Source: Anaerolineae bacterium
GTDB taxonomy: Bacteria > Chloroflexota > Anaerolineae > Aggregatilineales > Aggregatilineaceae
Length of the DNA: 64,000 bases
Assembly: GCA_023382715.1 (NCBI GenBank)
Contig: JAHDWP010000006.1
Span: 1 to 64,000 of the forward strand
Direction: 5' to 3'
The position numbers and the translations under genes were made by a program. The first letter of the stretch is position 1. Every line of letters begins with the position of its first letter. Below the pieces are notes generated by a model. The model ran no database searches and was not told where the DNA came from. It saw nothing but the letters and a program-made list of their open reading frames with translations. Below, in pieces: positions 43,807-51,965 of the stretch.

Positions 43807-44193
43807 ATGCCGCGCGAAGTGATCCGCACCGACAAAGCGCCCGCCGCCATCGGCCCCTACTCGCAGGCGATCCGGACGGGCGACACTGTGTATGTGGCCG
43901 GCCAGGGCGGGCTGGTGCCGGAGACGATGCAGATCATCGGGCCGACCGTCGCCGAGCAGACCGCTCAGGTGCTGCGCAACATCGCCGCCATCCTGGAGGC
44001 GGCGGGCACCGACCTGGCCCACGTGGTCAAAGTCAACGTGCTGTTGACCGACATCAGCGCTTTTGCCGAGATGAACGAGGTCTACCGCACGTTCTTCCCG
44101 GCAGACCCGCCGGCGCGCATGACCTATGCTGTGCGCGCCCTGCCGGTGGGCGTGCGGGTTGAGATTGACGCCATCGCCGTCCTGCCGGACTGA
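43807..44193 (+). CDS. RidA family protein, copy 2
   Basis: A 128-residue paralogue of the preceding gene, with the same length and motif order: APAAIGPYSQAI, VAGQGGLVPETMQI, QTAQVLRNIAAILEAAGTDL, VVKVNVLLTDISAFAEMNEV, and the Arg-containing PPARMTYAVRALPVGVRVEI. ATG 43807 has GAGAGAG upstream; the longer frame to 43717 is rejected since it runs into copy 1. A tandem duplication is the simplest explanation. Confidence 0.92.
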   Translation: MPREVIRTDKAPAAIGPYSQAIRTGDTVYVAGQGGLVPETMQIIGPTVAEQTAQVLRNIAAILEAAGTDLAHVVKVNVLLTDISAFAEMNEVYRTFFPADPPARMTYAVRALPVGVRVEIDAIAVLPD

Positions 44194-44224
44194 GCGAAGC
44201 AATAAAATCATCACGAGCGAGCAA

Positions 44225-44249
44225 AGGGGCGTATCGCCTGTACGCCCCG
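44225..44249. repeat. AGGGGCGTAT palindromic repeat
   Basis: A near-palindrome, AGGGGCGTATCGCCTGTACGCCCC, related to the copies at 32282 and 39591. Confidence 0.5.
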
Positions 44250-44295
44250 CATTGCCTGAATCTGTGCGGACCATATCCCCAAGCGAGAGAATCTC

Positions 44296-45150
44296 ATGCG
44301 CATCGAGTTTCTAGGCTCCGGCGGCGCGATCACCACGCCGCGACCAGGGTGTACCTGCCGCATCTGCGCGGAAGCGCGCGCCAGAGGCGTGCCCTACAGC
44401 CGCAGCGGGCCGAGCGTCTTCGTGCACGGGCCGAACATGCTGATAGACACGCCGGAAGAGAGCAAGTTCCAGCTCGACCGCGCCGGAATCGCTCACGTCC
44501 CGGCCTGCCTGTACTCGCACTGGCACCCCGATCACGTGGCCGGCTTGCGCGTGTGGGAGACGATGAACGGCGACTGGCTGAACTGGCCGCCCCAGCATCG
44601 CCGCAGCACGGTCTACCTGCCGCAGCAGGTCGCGGAAGACTTTCACCACCGGCTGGGCGCGTGGGAGCAACTGATGTATTTGCAGCGTCTCGGCGTGGTG
44701 GAGGTGATCGTGCTGCGCGACGGCGAGACCGTCGCCCGCAACGGCGTGACCATCCGCCCCTTTCGCGTCGCCCAGGACTATGTCTACGCCTTCCTGTTCG
44801 AGGAAGGGGCGACGCGCGTCCTGATCGCGCCCGATGAGCTATTCGGCTGGGCGCCGCCCGCCGAGGTGCGCGGCGTAGACCTGGCTGTGCTGCCGATGGG
44901 CCTGCCGGTGTTCGACCCGCTCAGCGGAGCGCGGATCATCTCCGCCGAGCACCCCGTCCTGCGCGCCGAGGCGACCTTTGAGCAGACGCTCGACATGGTG
45001 CGCGCGCTGGACGCCCGCCGCGTGATCCTGACGCACATCGAGGAGCCGGTTGGTCTGGGCCATGATGACCTGGAACAAGTGGCTGCGCGCCTGCAGGGCG
45101 AGGGATTGCCGGTCACCTTCGCCTACGATACGCTGGTGGTGGAGGTTTAG
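44296..45150 (+). CDS. metallo-beta-lactamase-fold hydrolase (PhnP-like)
   Basis: A 284-residue metal hydrolase. It begins MRIEFLGSGGAITTPRPGCTC, where the Cys-rich CTCRIC resembles the zinc-binding insert of PhnP-type cyclic phosphodiesterases. The metal ligands are YSHWHPDHVAG (HXHXDH), a later Asp/His in VDLAVLPMG and LTHIEEP. It may cleave a phosphodiester or lactone; the substrate is unknown. ATG 44296 has GAGAG upstream. Confidence 0.87.
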   Translation: MRIEFLGSGGAITTPRPGCTCRICAEARARGVPYSRSGPSVFVHGPNMLIDTPEESKFQLDRAGIAHVPACLYSHWHPDHVAGLRVWETMNGDWLNWPPQHRRSTVYLPQQVAEDFHHRLGAWEQLMYLQRLGVVEVIVLRDGETVARNGVTIRPFRVAQDYVYAFLFEEGATRVLIAPDELFGWAPPAEVRGVDLAVLPMGLPVFDPLSGARIISAEHPVLRAEATFEQTLDMVRALDARRVILTHIEEPVGLGHDDLEQVAARLQGEGLPVTFAYDTLVVEV

Positions 45151-45228
45151 GGGGTTGGCCTATGAAGCTGCCCAACTGGTCACGGGCGGCAGCTTTAGGG
45201 GCCAAAGGTACGGGGCATCTACTACAGG

Positions 45229-45330
45229 CTGGCGGAAGTCCGTCGGCAGTTGCTCGCTGTCCCCCCCACCCCAAACCCCTCCCCTCGTGGGGGAAGGGCC
45301 GGGGATGGGGGGCCGGGCCAGGCGCAGTAT
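45229..45330. repeat. C-rich intergenic repeat with GGCGGAAGTCCG word
   Basis: GGCGGAAGTCCGTCGGCAGT, TGCTCGCTGT, then CCCCCCCACCCC and GGGGGAAGGGCCGGGGATGG. It parallels 8835-8978 along its length, and differs by scattered substitutions. Confidence 0.65.
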
Positions 45331-45401
45331 TCTCAATAAAAATGCGACTCCGTGATAGAGTTGGGGTTGCGAAGCACCAACCGGATCACAGGAGCCGCAG
45401 G

Positions 45402-45583
45402 ATGGACACTGTAACACAGCTTTACGCTGTATAGGGGCGATTGTTCTGGTGCATAGGCAGGGCGAGGGCTACGAAATGGAGATATTCACCGTGAGCGGGA
45501 CCTATGGCGCGATCGCTGCCGTTCCGGCCAGGCTCGCCCCTGTGGGACAGCTTGAGATCGCCCATGCCTACCCTGTGAAGTGA
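45402..45583 (+). pseudogene. remnant of a DUF4926-like gene
   Basis: ATG 45402, behind AGGAG, opens MDTVTQLYAV and stops at 45432-45434. In another frame the following bases read GAIVLVHRQGEGYEMEIFTV (from 45434), then SGTYGAIAAVPARLAPVGQL and EIAHAYPVK to TGA 45581-45583. This second part matches the C-terminal half of DUF4926 proteins as I remember them (usual pattern G-x-I-V-x-V-Y...YEVEF...VAVVT), and MDTV fits their N-terminus. About ten residues of the middle are missing and a frameshift separates the two pieces. The gene is judged broken. Confidence 0.55.
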
Positions 45584-45591
45584 GGCGACCC

Positions 45592-46275
45592 ATGCCCCAC
45601 GATCTGATCCTGCTGGTGGACGACGAGCCGCACATCATTGAGCTGGCCAGCCTGTATCTCAAGCAGGACGGCTTCCGGGTGATCAGCGCCGGCGACGGCC
45701 TGGCCGCCCTGGAGCGCATCGCCCAGGACAGCCCGGCGCTGATGGTGCTCGACCTGATGCTGCCCCGGCTGGATGGCTGGGAAGTCTGCAAGCGCGTCCG
45801 CGCCGAGTCCGATCTGCCGATCCTCATGCTCACCGCCCGTGATGACGACATTGACAAGATCGTGGGCCTGGAGCTGGGCGCGGACGACTACCTGACCAAG
45901 CCATTCAACCCGCGCGAGCTGGTCGCGCGCATCAAGGCGATTCTGCGCCGGGCCGAGCCGCGCCACCCCCGCGAAGGAGAAGCGCCCTTGCGCGCCGGCA
46001 ACCTGGCAGTTGATCCGGCGCGGCGCGAGGTGCGCGTGGCCGGGCGGCTGGTGGACCTGCGCGCCAAGGAGTTCGACCTGCTGCTGGCCCTGCTCGAAAA
46101 CCGGGGCCTGGTGCTCAGCCGCGAGAAGCTGCTTGATCTGGTGTGGGGCTTCGACTTCTACGGGCAGACGCGCACGGTGGACGTGCATATCGCCCACCTG
46201 CGGGCCAAGCTGGCTGGCAGCACCGCCGAGATCGAGACGGTGTGGGGCGTCGGCTACAAGCTCAGCGCGGGCTAA
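45592..46275 (+). CDS. OmpR/PhoB-family response regulator
   Basis: A 227-residue regulator. The receiver domain (residues 3-118) keeps acidic pocket VDDEPH, phospho-acceptor Asp in LMVLDLMLPRLDG, Thr in LTARDDD and Lys in DDYLTKPF. The C-terminal DNA-binding domain spans about 135-227, with AKEFDLLLALLENRGLVLSR, LLDLVWGFDF, RTVDVHIAHLRAKL and VWGVGYKL. No histidine kinase gene is next to it. ATG 45592 has GAGG upstream. It lies just before the formate dehydrogenase gene, with a terminator between. Confidence 0.94.
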   Translation: MPHDLILLVDDEPHIIELASLYLKQDGFRVISAGDGLAALERIAQDSPALMVLDLMLPRLDGWEVCKRVRAESDLPILMLTARDDDIDKIVGLELGADDYLTKPFNPRELVARIKAILRRAEPRHPREGEAPLRAGNLAVDPARREVRVAGRLVDLRAKEFDLLLALLENRGLVLSREKLLDLVWGFDFYGQTRTVDVHIAHLRAKLAGSTAEIETVWGVGYKLSAG

Positions 46276-46308
46276 ACGGGCCGCTCCAGAGGCCGGCTGA
46301 AGACCTGC

Positions 46309-46345
46309 GCGCCCCGTTCCCCGCGTTTTTGCGGCGGGCGTTTTG
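46309..46345 (+). terminator. rho-independent terminator after the response regulator gene
   Basis: CGCCCCGTTCCCCGC and GCGGCGGGCG form a stem around GTTTTT, followed by TTTTG. Confidence 0.6.
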
Positions 46346-46410
46346 TGCTACTATGAGGGTGCGCGAGCCTGCTCCGCCTCTCGCTCGTCTTCAGCTCACA
46401 GGTGAAGCTC

Positions 46411-48489
46411 ATGATCCAATCCGACCGCATCGTGCGCACCGTCTGCCCGTACTGCGGCGTGGGGTGCAAGATTGACCTGCATGTCAAGGATCGCCGCGTC
46501 TACCGTGTCACCGCGCCCTTCGCCGCGCCGCCCAACTTCGGCAAGCTGTGCGTCAAGGGGCGCTTCGGCCACGACTTCCTGTGGCACCCCGACCGCCTGA
46601 CCACGCCGCTGATCCGCCGCGAGGGGACGCTGCAACCGGCCCCCTGGGACGAGGCGCTCGATCTGGTCGCCGCGCGGCTGAGCGCGATCAAGGCCGAGAG
46701 CGGTCCGGATGCCATCGCCCTGCTGTGCAGCGCCAAATGCACCAACGAAGAGAACTACCTGATGCAAAAGCTGGCGCGGCAGGTGATCGGCACGCACAAC
46801 ATAGACCACTGCGCCCGCCTTTGACACAGCAGCACCGTGACAGGCCTCGTGCAGGCCTTCGGCAGCGGCGCGATGACCAACTCCATCGCCGATATTCCCC
46901 AGGCGCGGGCTATCCTCGCCATTGGCACCAACACGACCGAGCAGCACCCGGTCCTCAGCCTGCAAATCAAGAAGGCGGTGCGGCAGCACGGCGCGCAGCT
47001 CATCGTCGCCGATCCGCGCCGCATCGAATTGGCCGACTTCGCGACGCTGTACCTGCGCGTCCGTCCGGGGACGAATCCCGCCCTGCTCAACGGGCTGGCT
47101 CACGTCATCCTGGCCGAGAACCTGCACGATCAGGCGTTCATTGAGGCGCGCACCGAGAACTTCGACGCCTGGCGCGCGATCGTGGATAAGTATCCGCCGG
47201 AGCGCGTCAGCCGGATCACCGGCGTGCCCGCCGACGACATCATCCGCGCGGCGCGCCTCTACGCTGAGAACAAGCCCGCCGCCATCTTCTACGCGATGGG
47301 CATCACCCAGCACGTGGACGGTCACCAGAACGTGCTGACTGTGGCCAACCTGGCCCTGCTCACCGGCAACCCGGGTGTGCCCGGCGGCGGCGTCAACCCG
47401 CTGCGCGGGCAGAACAACGTACAGGGATCGTGCGACGTGGGCGGCCTGCCCAACGTCTACCCCGGCTACCAGCGCGTCAATGACGAGGCCGTGCGCGCGA
47501 AATTCGCCGCTTTTCACGGCGTGGAACAGCCGCCCCCGCGTCCCGGCCTGACGCTGAGCGAGATGCTGCCCGCTGCCAAACGCGGCGACGTGCGCGCCAT
47601 GCTGATCATGGGCGAGAACCCGGTCATGAGCGACCCGAACTCGGCCCATGTCCGCGAATGCCTGGCCGCGCTGAGCTTCCTGGTCGTGCAGGATATTTTT
47701 CTCAACGAGACGGCTGAGTACGCCGACGTGGTGCTGCCCGCCGCCGCCTACGCTGAGAAGGACGGCACCTTCACCAACACTGAGCGCCGCGTCCAGCGCG
47801 TGCGCCAGGCGTTCGCCCCGCCCGGCGACGCCCGCCCGGACTGGCAGATCACCCGCGACCTGGCCCGGCGCATGGGCGCGCCCGGCTGGGACTACGCCGA
47901 TCCCGCCAGCATCCTGGCCGAGATCGCCGCGCTGACCCCGATCTACGGCGGCATCACCTTCGACCGGCTGGACGGCGACGGTTTGCAGTGGCCGTGTCCC
48001 GACGCCGCGCATCCCGGCACGCCGATCCTGCACACGATGGCGTTCCCGCGCGGGCGCGGGCTGTTCAGCCCCGTGCAGCACCAGCCGCCGCCCGAACTGC
48101 CCGATGACGAATATCCCTTCATCCTGACGACCGGGCGCGTGCTCCAGCACTGGCACACGCGGACGATGACCGGGCGCGTGGGCGGGCTGGAGTTCCTGGC
48201 CCCCGATGAGCGCGTCGAGGTGCACACGCAGGACGCGGCGCGACTGGGCATTGCCGATGGGGACTGGATTCGCGTTACGTCGCGGCGCGGCTCGGTGACG
48301 GCGCGGGCGCGCGTGTTCAACCGGCCTCAGCGGGGCGTCATCTTCATGACTTTCCACTACGCGGAGGCCCTGGCCAACGAGCTGACGCTGAATGTCTTCG
48401 ACCCCGTCTCCAAGATTCCGGAGCTTAAGGTGTGCGCCGTGCGCGTGGAGCGAGTCCCCGCGCCGGAAGGGGTGAGCCTGGAGTCCTGA
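46411..48489 (+). CDS. fdhF: formate dehydrogenase alpha subunit, selenocysteine-containing (UGA at 46822)
   Basis: A 692-residue molybdenum/tungsten enzyme that oxidises formate to CO2 if read through one TGA. Cys12, Cys15, Cys19 and Cys47 (CPYCGVGC...LCVKG) bind a 4Fe-4S cluster. TGA 46822-46824 stands at codon 138, exactly where the family has Sec or Cys: NIDHCARL-TGA-HSSTVTGLV, with the conserved His next. Downstream motifs continue unbroken, including GAMTNSIADI, GTNTTEQHPVL, NPGVPGGGVNPLRGQNNVQG and the C-terminal cofactor-binding domain. Two separate frames (stop at 46824; restart at 46837) would each lack the active site. ATG 46411 follows AGGTGA. No fdhE, fdhD or electron-transfer partner is adjacent. 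Confidence 0.9.
46825..46870 (+). promoter_or_regulatory. candidate bacterial SECIS element
   Basis: Directly after the UGA, AGGCCT (46842-46847) can pair with AGGCCT (46853-46858) around CGTGC. Flanking CCG and CGG extend the stem. Distance (17 bases from UGA to the inner stem) and shape resemble the fdhF SECIS of E. coli, which recruits SelB. Confidence 0.55.
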
Positions 48490-48558
48490 GCGGTCGTTCG
48501 ACAATACTGCCTTGGCCTCGCTGTGCCCGGTCTGCTTCGCCTCTGCACCCGGAGGGGT

Positions 48559-48650
48559 GGATCGGTAAGGACAAGTTTGGAGACCCTTCTCGACAAGGGC
48601 GCAGCAGCGCAACACCCCTTCGAGCGGGTTTGCACGCTTGTCCCCGATCC
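48559..48650. repeat. 92-base imperfect inverted repeat
   Basis: The left arm from GGATCGGTAAGGACAAG (48559) and the right arm ending CTTGTCCCCGATCC (48650) are reverse complements with small gaps; the inner part pairs ACCCTTCTCGACAAGGG with CCCCTTCGAGCGGGT. The whole could fold as one long stem. Not a gene. Confidence 0.65.
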
Positions 48651-48977
48651 TTGGCTTCTTCTCCCGCGGTGTCGCTGCTCCTGCGCAGTTTCAGAAGAAG
48701 TCCCTGGAAAGATGAGCGACGCAGCGCGCGAAGGGCGACTTGTCGGGGAGGTTATCGCTGAGGATGACGCTGTACATGGGCGCTGACATAAGACATCGGC
48801 AGGTGGTGGCCAGGACTCGGTCAGCAGGTATCAAGCGACGGCGATCAGGCGTGCATCTGCCCCTGTAAGATGCCGCATCCCTGCCACCCCTGTCAGCCAG
48901 GCACGCGCCCAGGTGCATTCCGCCAACCTTTGCTAGAATGCTCACTGCATCGCACTCACCCGGCAAGGGGTATCCGC
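48651..48977. other. intergenic region before the polysaccharide cluster
   Basis: No gene seen in 48651-48977 beyond weak frames. AAGGGG at 48965-48970 is the ribosome binding site for the flippase gene. Confidence 0.4.
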
Positions 48978-50336
48978 TTGAGAGAATATCGCCAGATAGC
49001 GGCCCGGCTTCATGATTTCCAGGCGCGTAACCCCGGTTCGCGCCGGATCGTGGAGAACATCGGCTGGCTCTTTGCCGACAACGTGCTGCGCCTGTTCAGC
49101 GTGATGCTTGTCAACGCCTGGGTGGTGCGCTACCTGGGGCCGCAGCAGTACGGCACGCTGGCCTTTGCGCTGGCTTTCGTCTCCCTGTTCACGCCGCTGG
49201 CCTTGCTGGGCCTGCCCAACCTGGTCATGCGCGACCTGGTTGAGAAGCCGCAGGACGAGAACGCCACGCTGGGCAGCGCCTTTGTGCTGATGCTCGGCGG
49301 CGCGGCGGCGGGGATGGCTTTGGCGGCGGTGGCGGTGCTCTGGTTGCGCCCTCATCAGCCGGAGACCCAGCGGCTGGTCTGGGTGATCGCCTGCGGGATG
49401 ATCTTCCAGGCGTTCACCGTCATCGAGCAGTGGTTCAACGCCCAGGTGCGCGCCAAGTACGTGGTCTACGCGCGCAACGCGGCCCTGCTGGTCGCCAGCG
49501 CGGTGCGCGTGGGGGCAGTCCTGGCCGGGGCGTCGCTGCTGGTTTTCGCCGTGATCACAGTGGTCGAAAGCGGGCTGTTCGCCCTGGGGCTGGTGATCGT
49601 CTTCCAGCGCACGCGCGGCACGCTGCCCGCCTGGCGCGCGCAGTTGGCCCGCGCACGGGGCCTGCTCTCCGACAGTTGGCCGCTGCTGATCGAGAGCCTG
49701 GCGGTCATGGTCTATATGCGCATTGACCAGACGATGCTGGGCCAGATGATCTCCGGCGAAGAAGGCGCACGCGAGGTTGGCCTGTACGCCTCTGCCGTCA
49801 AGCTGTCCGAGATATGGCTGTTTGTGCCGATGGCCATCCGCACCACCTTTTTCCCGACGATTGTCCGCTCCAAGACTCTAGCGCCCGCCGAGTACCGCCA
49901 GCGCATCCAGCGCCTGTTCAACCTGGTGGTGTTGATCTCCTACGGCGTGGCGATCCCCACCACTATCCTGGCACCCTTCATCATCAGGTTCTTCTACGGC
50001 GGGGATTTCCGCGACGCCGCGCCGATGCTAACGATCCTGATTTGGTCAGGGGTATGGAGTAGCATGAGCTTATTGCGCAGCGCCGTCGTCCAGTCTGAGA
50101 ACCGCCAGATTCTGACCCTAAGAGCCAGCATCCTGGGGGCCGTGGCGAACGTGCTGCTGAATCTGGTGCTGATCCCGCCCTTAGGCGGGATTGGCTCGGC
50201 GATTGCGACCACTGTATCATATGGCGTGCAGGCCTATCTTAGCTCGTTCCTGTTCCCGGCTCTGGTTCCTTTGGGGAAAATGCAGACGCGCGCTTTGGTC
50301 TATCCTAATCCTTTTGAGACCAGCCATGATCACTAA
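48978..50336 (+). CDS. polysaccharide flippase (Wzx/MATE-like)
   Basis: A 452-residue protein with about 12-14 membrane helices. Near the start it has NIGWLFADNVLRLFSVMLVN and WVVRYLGPQQYGTLAFALAF, typical of Wzx O-antigen/teichoic-acid flippases, and later DQTMLGQMISGEEGAREVGL with LYASAVKLSEIW. It would move lipid-linked oligosaccharide across the membrane. The start is TTG 48978, six bases after AAGGGG; earlier codons in the frame lie upstream of that site. It heads the glycan cluster, and its end overlaps the truncated FkbM gene by 11 bases. Confidence 0.88.
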   Translation: MREYRQIAARLHDFQARNPGSRRIVENIGWLFADNVLRLFSVMLVNAWVVRYLGPQQYGTLAFALAFVSLFTPLALLGLPNLVMRDLVEKPQDENATLGSAFVLMLGGAAAGMALAAVAVLWLRPHQPETQRLVWVIACGMIFQAFTVIEQWFNAQVRAKYVVYARNAALLVASAVRVGAVLAGASLLVFAVITVVESGLFALGLVIVFQRTRGTLPAWRAQLARARGLLSDSWPLLIESLAVMVYMRIDQTMLGQMISGEEGAREVGLYASAVKLSEIWLFVPMAIRTTFFPTIVRSKTLAPAEYRQRIQRLFNLVVLISYGVAIPTTILAPFIIRFFYGGDFRDAAPMLTILIWSGVWSSMSLLRSAVVQSENRQILTLRASILGAVANVLLNLVLIPPLGGIGSAIATTVSYGVQAYLSSFLFPALVPLGKMQTRALVYPNPFETSHDH

Positions 50337-50667
50337 CGCGCTCGCTGTGAAGCGCCAACTGGTGCACCTGCGGCGGATGCTGTTTGAGCGATTGGGGAGC
50401 GACCGCTATTCCTGGCTGGCCCTCAACGCCCTGGATCGCAAGCTCTTGCCCTATCTGTCCTATCAAGCGGGCTTTTTCGTCGAGCTTGGGGCCAATGATG
50501 GCCTGAGCCAGAGCAACACATACTATTATGAGCGCTGGCAGGGCTGGCGGGGCATCCTGATCGAGCCGGTTCCAGAGCTATGCCAGCGGGCGGCGCGCCC
50601 GGCGAATGGTACGCTCGTCGGGTTCTATTTCCCAGAGGTGATGGCGTATGCGTGTGGTACAGCTTAG
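50326..50667 (+). pseudogene. truncated FkbM-type methyltransferase
   Basis: A 113-residue frame. Residues ~45-88 match the FkbM family start: GFFVELGANDGLSQSNTYYY, ERWQGWRGILIEP, PELCQRA. FkbM enzymes are usually 220-280 residues and the remaining SAM-binding and catalytic part is missing, replaced by ~20 unrelated residues up to TGA. The end overlaps the following glycosyltransferase start by 20 bases. A deletion between this gene and the next is likely, so it is treated as a broken gene. Confidence 0.65.
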
Positions 50668-51940
50668 CGCAGAGGACACCAGCGGCGGGGCAGCGCGCGC
50701 CGCCCAACGCCTTCACCTGGGACTGCGCGCCATCGGCATCGATTCGCGGATGATCGTCCGGCGCAAGGGCGGGGACGATCCACACACCTACCCCGCCTTC
50801 GCCGTTCCCGCTGCCGATGGACGCCCTGCGCCAACCGGTCTACGCCAGGATATGCGCAAAGTGGTGTTCAAGGCGTGCGGCTATCTGGATCAGCTTCCCC
50901 TGCGCCGCTATCCCCGCCGCCAGCCGCTCACCTGGAGCGTGGGCTGGGTGCCCACCGGCATCGCCCCGATCGTCGCCCGCCTGCAGCCGGACGTGATTCA
51001 CCTGCACTGGATCGGGGCGGGATTCCTCCCTATCCGGACGCTGCCCGCTTTCAAGCGCCCGCTGGTCTGGACGCTGCACGATATGTGGGCGTTCACCGGC
51101 GGCTGCCATCAGGCCATGGACTGCGCGCGCTACCAGCAGTCGTGCGGGGACTGCCCGCAGCTTGACTCAGATCGCGAGCGCGACCTCAGCCGCCGGGTCT
51201 GGGGGCAGAAGCGCAAACACTGGGCGGGGCTAGACCTGACTTTGGTCGCTCTAAGTCGCTGGCTGGCCGACTGCGCGAGGCAGAGCGCGCTGTTTGGCGA
51301 CAGGCGGATTGAGGTGATCCCCAACGGCATTGATACGTCTCGCTACAGACCGCACGAGCAGGCGTTGGCGCGGCGGGTGCTGGGACTCCCCGCCAACCGC
51401 CGCCTGATCCTCTTCGGCGCGATGCACAGCACCAGCGACCCCCTGAAGGGCTTCAATCACCTGCAGGGCGCGCTGCGCTCGCTGGCCCAGTCTGTGGAGA
51501 AGGATCGCCTGCATCTGGTCGTCTTCGGCGCGTCCGCACCGGCAGACCGGCCCGACCTCGGCCTTCCGGCTACCTATGTGGGCAGCCTGCGCGACGATCT
51601 CAGTCTGGCTCTGCTGTACTCGGCGGCGGATGTCTTCGTCGCCCCTTCCCGGCAGGACAACTTCCCCAACACGGTGCTGGAAGCGCTGGCCTGCGGCGTG
51701 CCGTGTGCCGCCTTCGAGATCGGCGGGATGCCCGACCTGATCGCGCAGCAGCAGACCGGTTACCTGGCCCGCCCTTTCGACGAGGATGACCTGGCGCGGG
51801 GAATCGCGTGGGTGCTCGAAGACGAGCCGCGCCGCCGGGCGTTGGCCGAGGCAGCGCGGCGCAAAGTGGAGCGCGAATACGAGCTGACACTGGTTGCCCG
51901 CCGCTATGAGACGCTCTATCATGAAGTGCTCAGGAAGTGA
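50648..51940 (+). CDS. GT4 family glycosyltransferase
   Basis: A 430-residue GT-B enzyme. N-terminal VVQLSAEDTSGGAARAAQRL, acceptor-side WTLHDMWAFTGGCH and CARYQQSCGDCPQL, and donor-side VAPSRQDNFPNTVLEALACG, then VPCAAFEIGGMPDLI, are typical of colanic-acid/capsule GT4 enzymes. It should transfer a sugar from a nucleotide donor to the growing repeat unit. AGAGGTG lies seven bases before ATG 50648. Confidence 0.92.
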   Translation: MRVVQLSAEDTSGGAARAAQRLHLGLRAIGIDSRMIVRRKGGDDPHTYPAFAVPAADGRPAPTGLRQDMRKVVFKACGYLDQLPLRRYPRRQPLTWSVGWVPTGIAPIVARLQPDVIHLHWIGAGFLPIRTLPAFKRPLVWTLHDMWAFTGGCHQAMDCARYQQSCGDCPQLDSDRERDLSRRVWGQKRKHWAGLDLTLVALSRWLADCARQSALFGDRRIEVIPNGIDTSRYRPHEQALARRVLGLPANRRLILFGAMHSTSDPLKGFNHLQGALRSLAQSVEKDRLHLVVFGASAPADRPDLGLPATYVGSLRDDLSLALLYSAADVFVAPSRQDNFPNTVLEALACGVPCAAFEIGGMPDLIAQQQTGYLARPFDEDDLARGIAWVLEDEPRRRALAEAARRKVEREYELTLVARRYETLYHEVLRK

Positions 51941-51965
51941 TGCCTGGACGAGGAGACCCCGGCAC

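Noticed and set aside
46402-46824. A short formate dehydrogenase fragment ending at TGA plus a second gene from 46837
   Set aside because: Both pieces align as one protein in the same frame around the active-site position, so a Sec-coded single gene is the better reading.
46396-48615. A 739-codon minus-strand frame opposite formate dehydrogenase
   Set aside because: Antisense shadow of a real gene; composition is Arg/His/Gln/Val-rich without motifs.
48490-48977. A possible tRNA-Sec gene next to the formate dehydrogenase
   Set aside because: No cloverleaf with a UCA anticodon or T-loop was found; the structure there is the 92-base inverted repeat.
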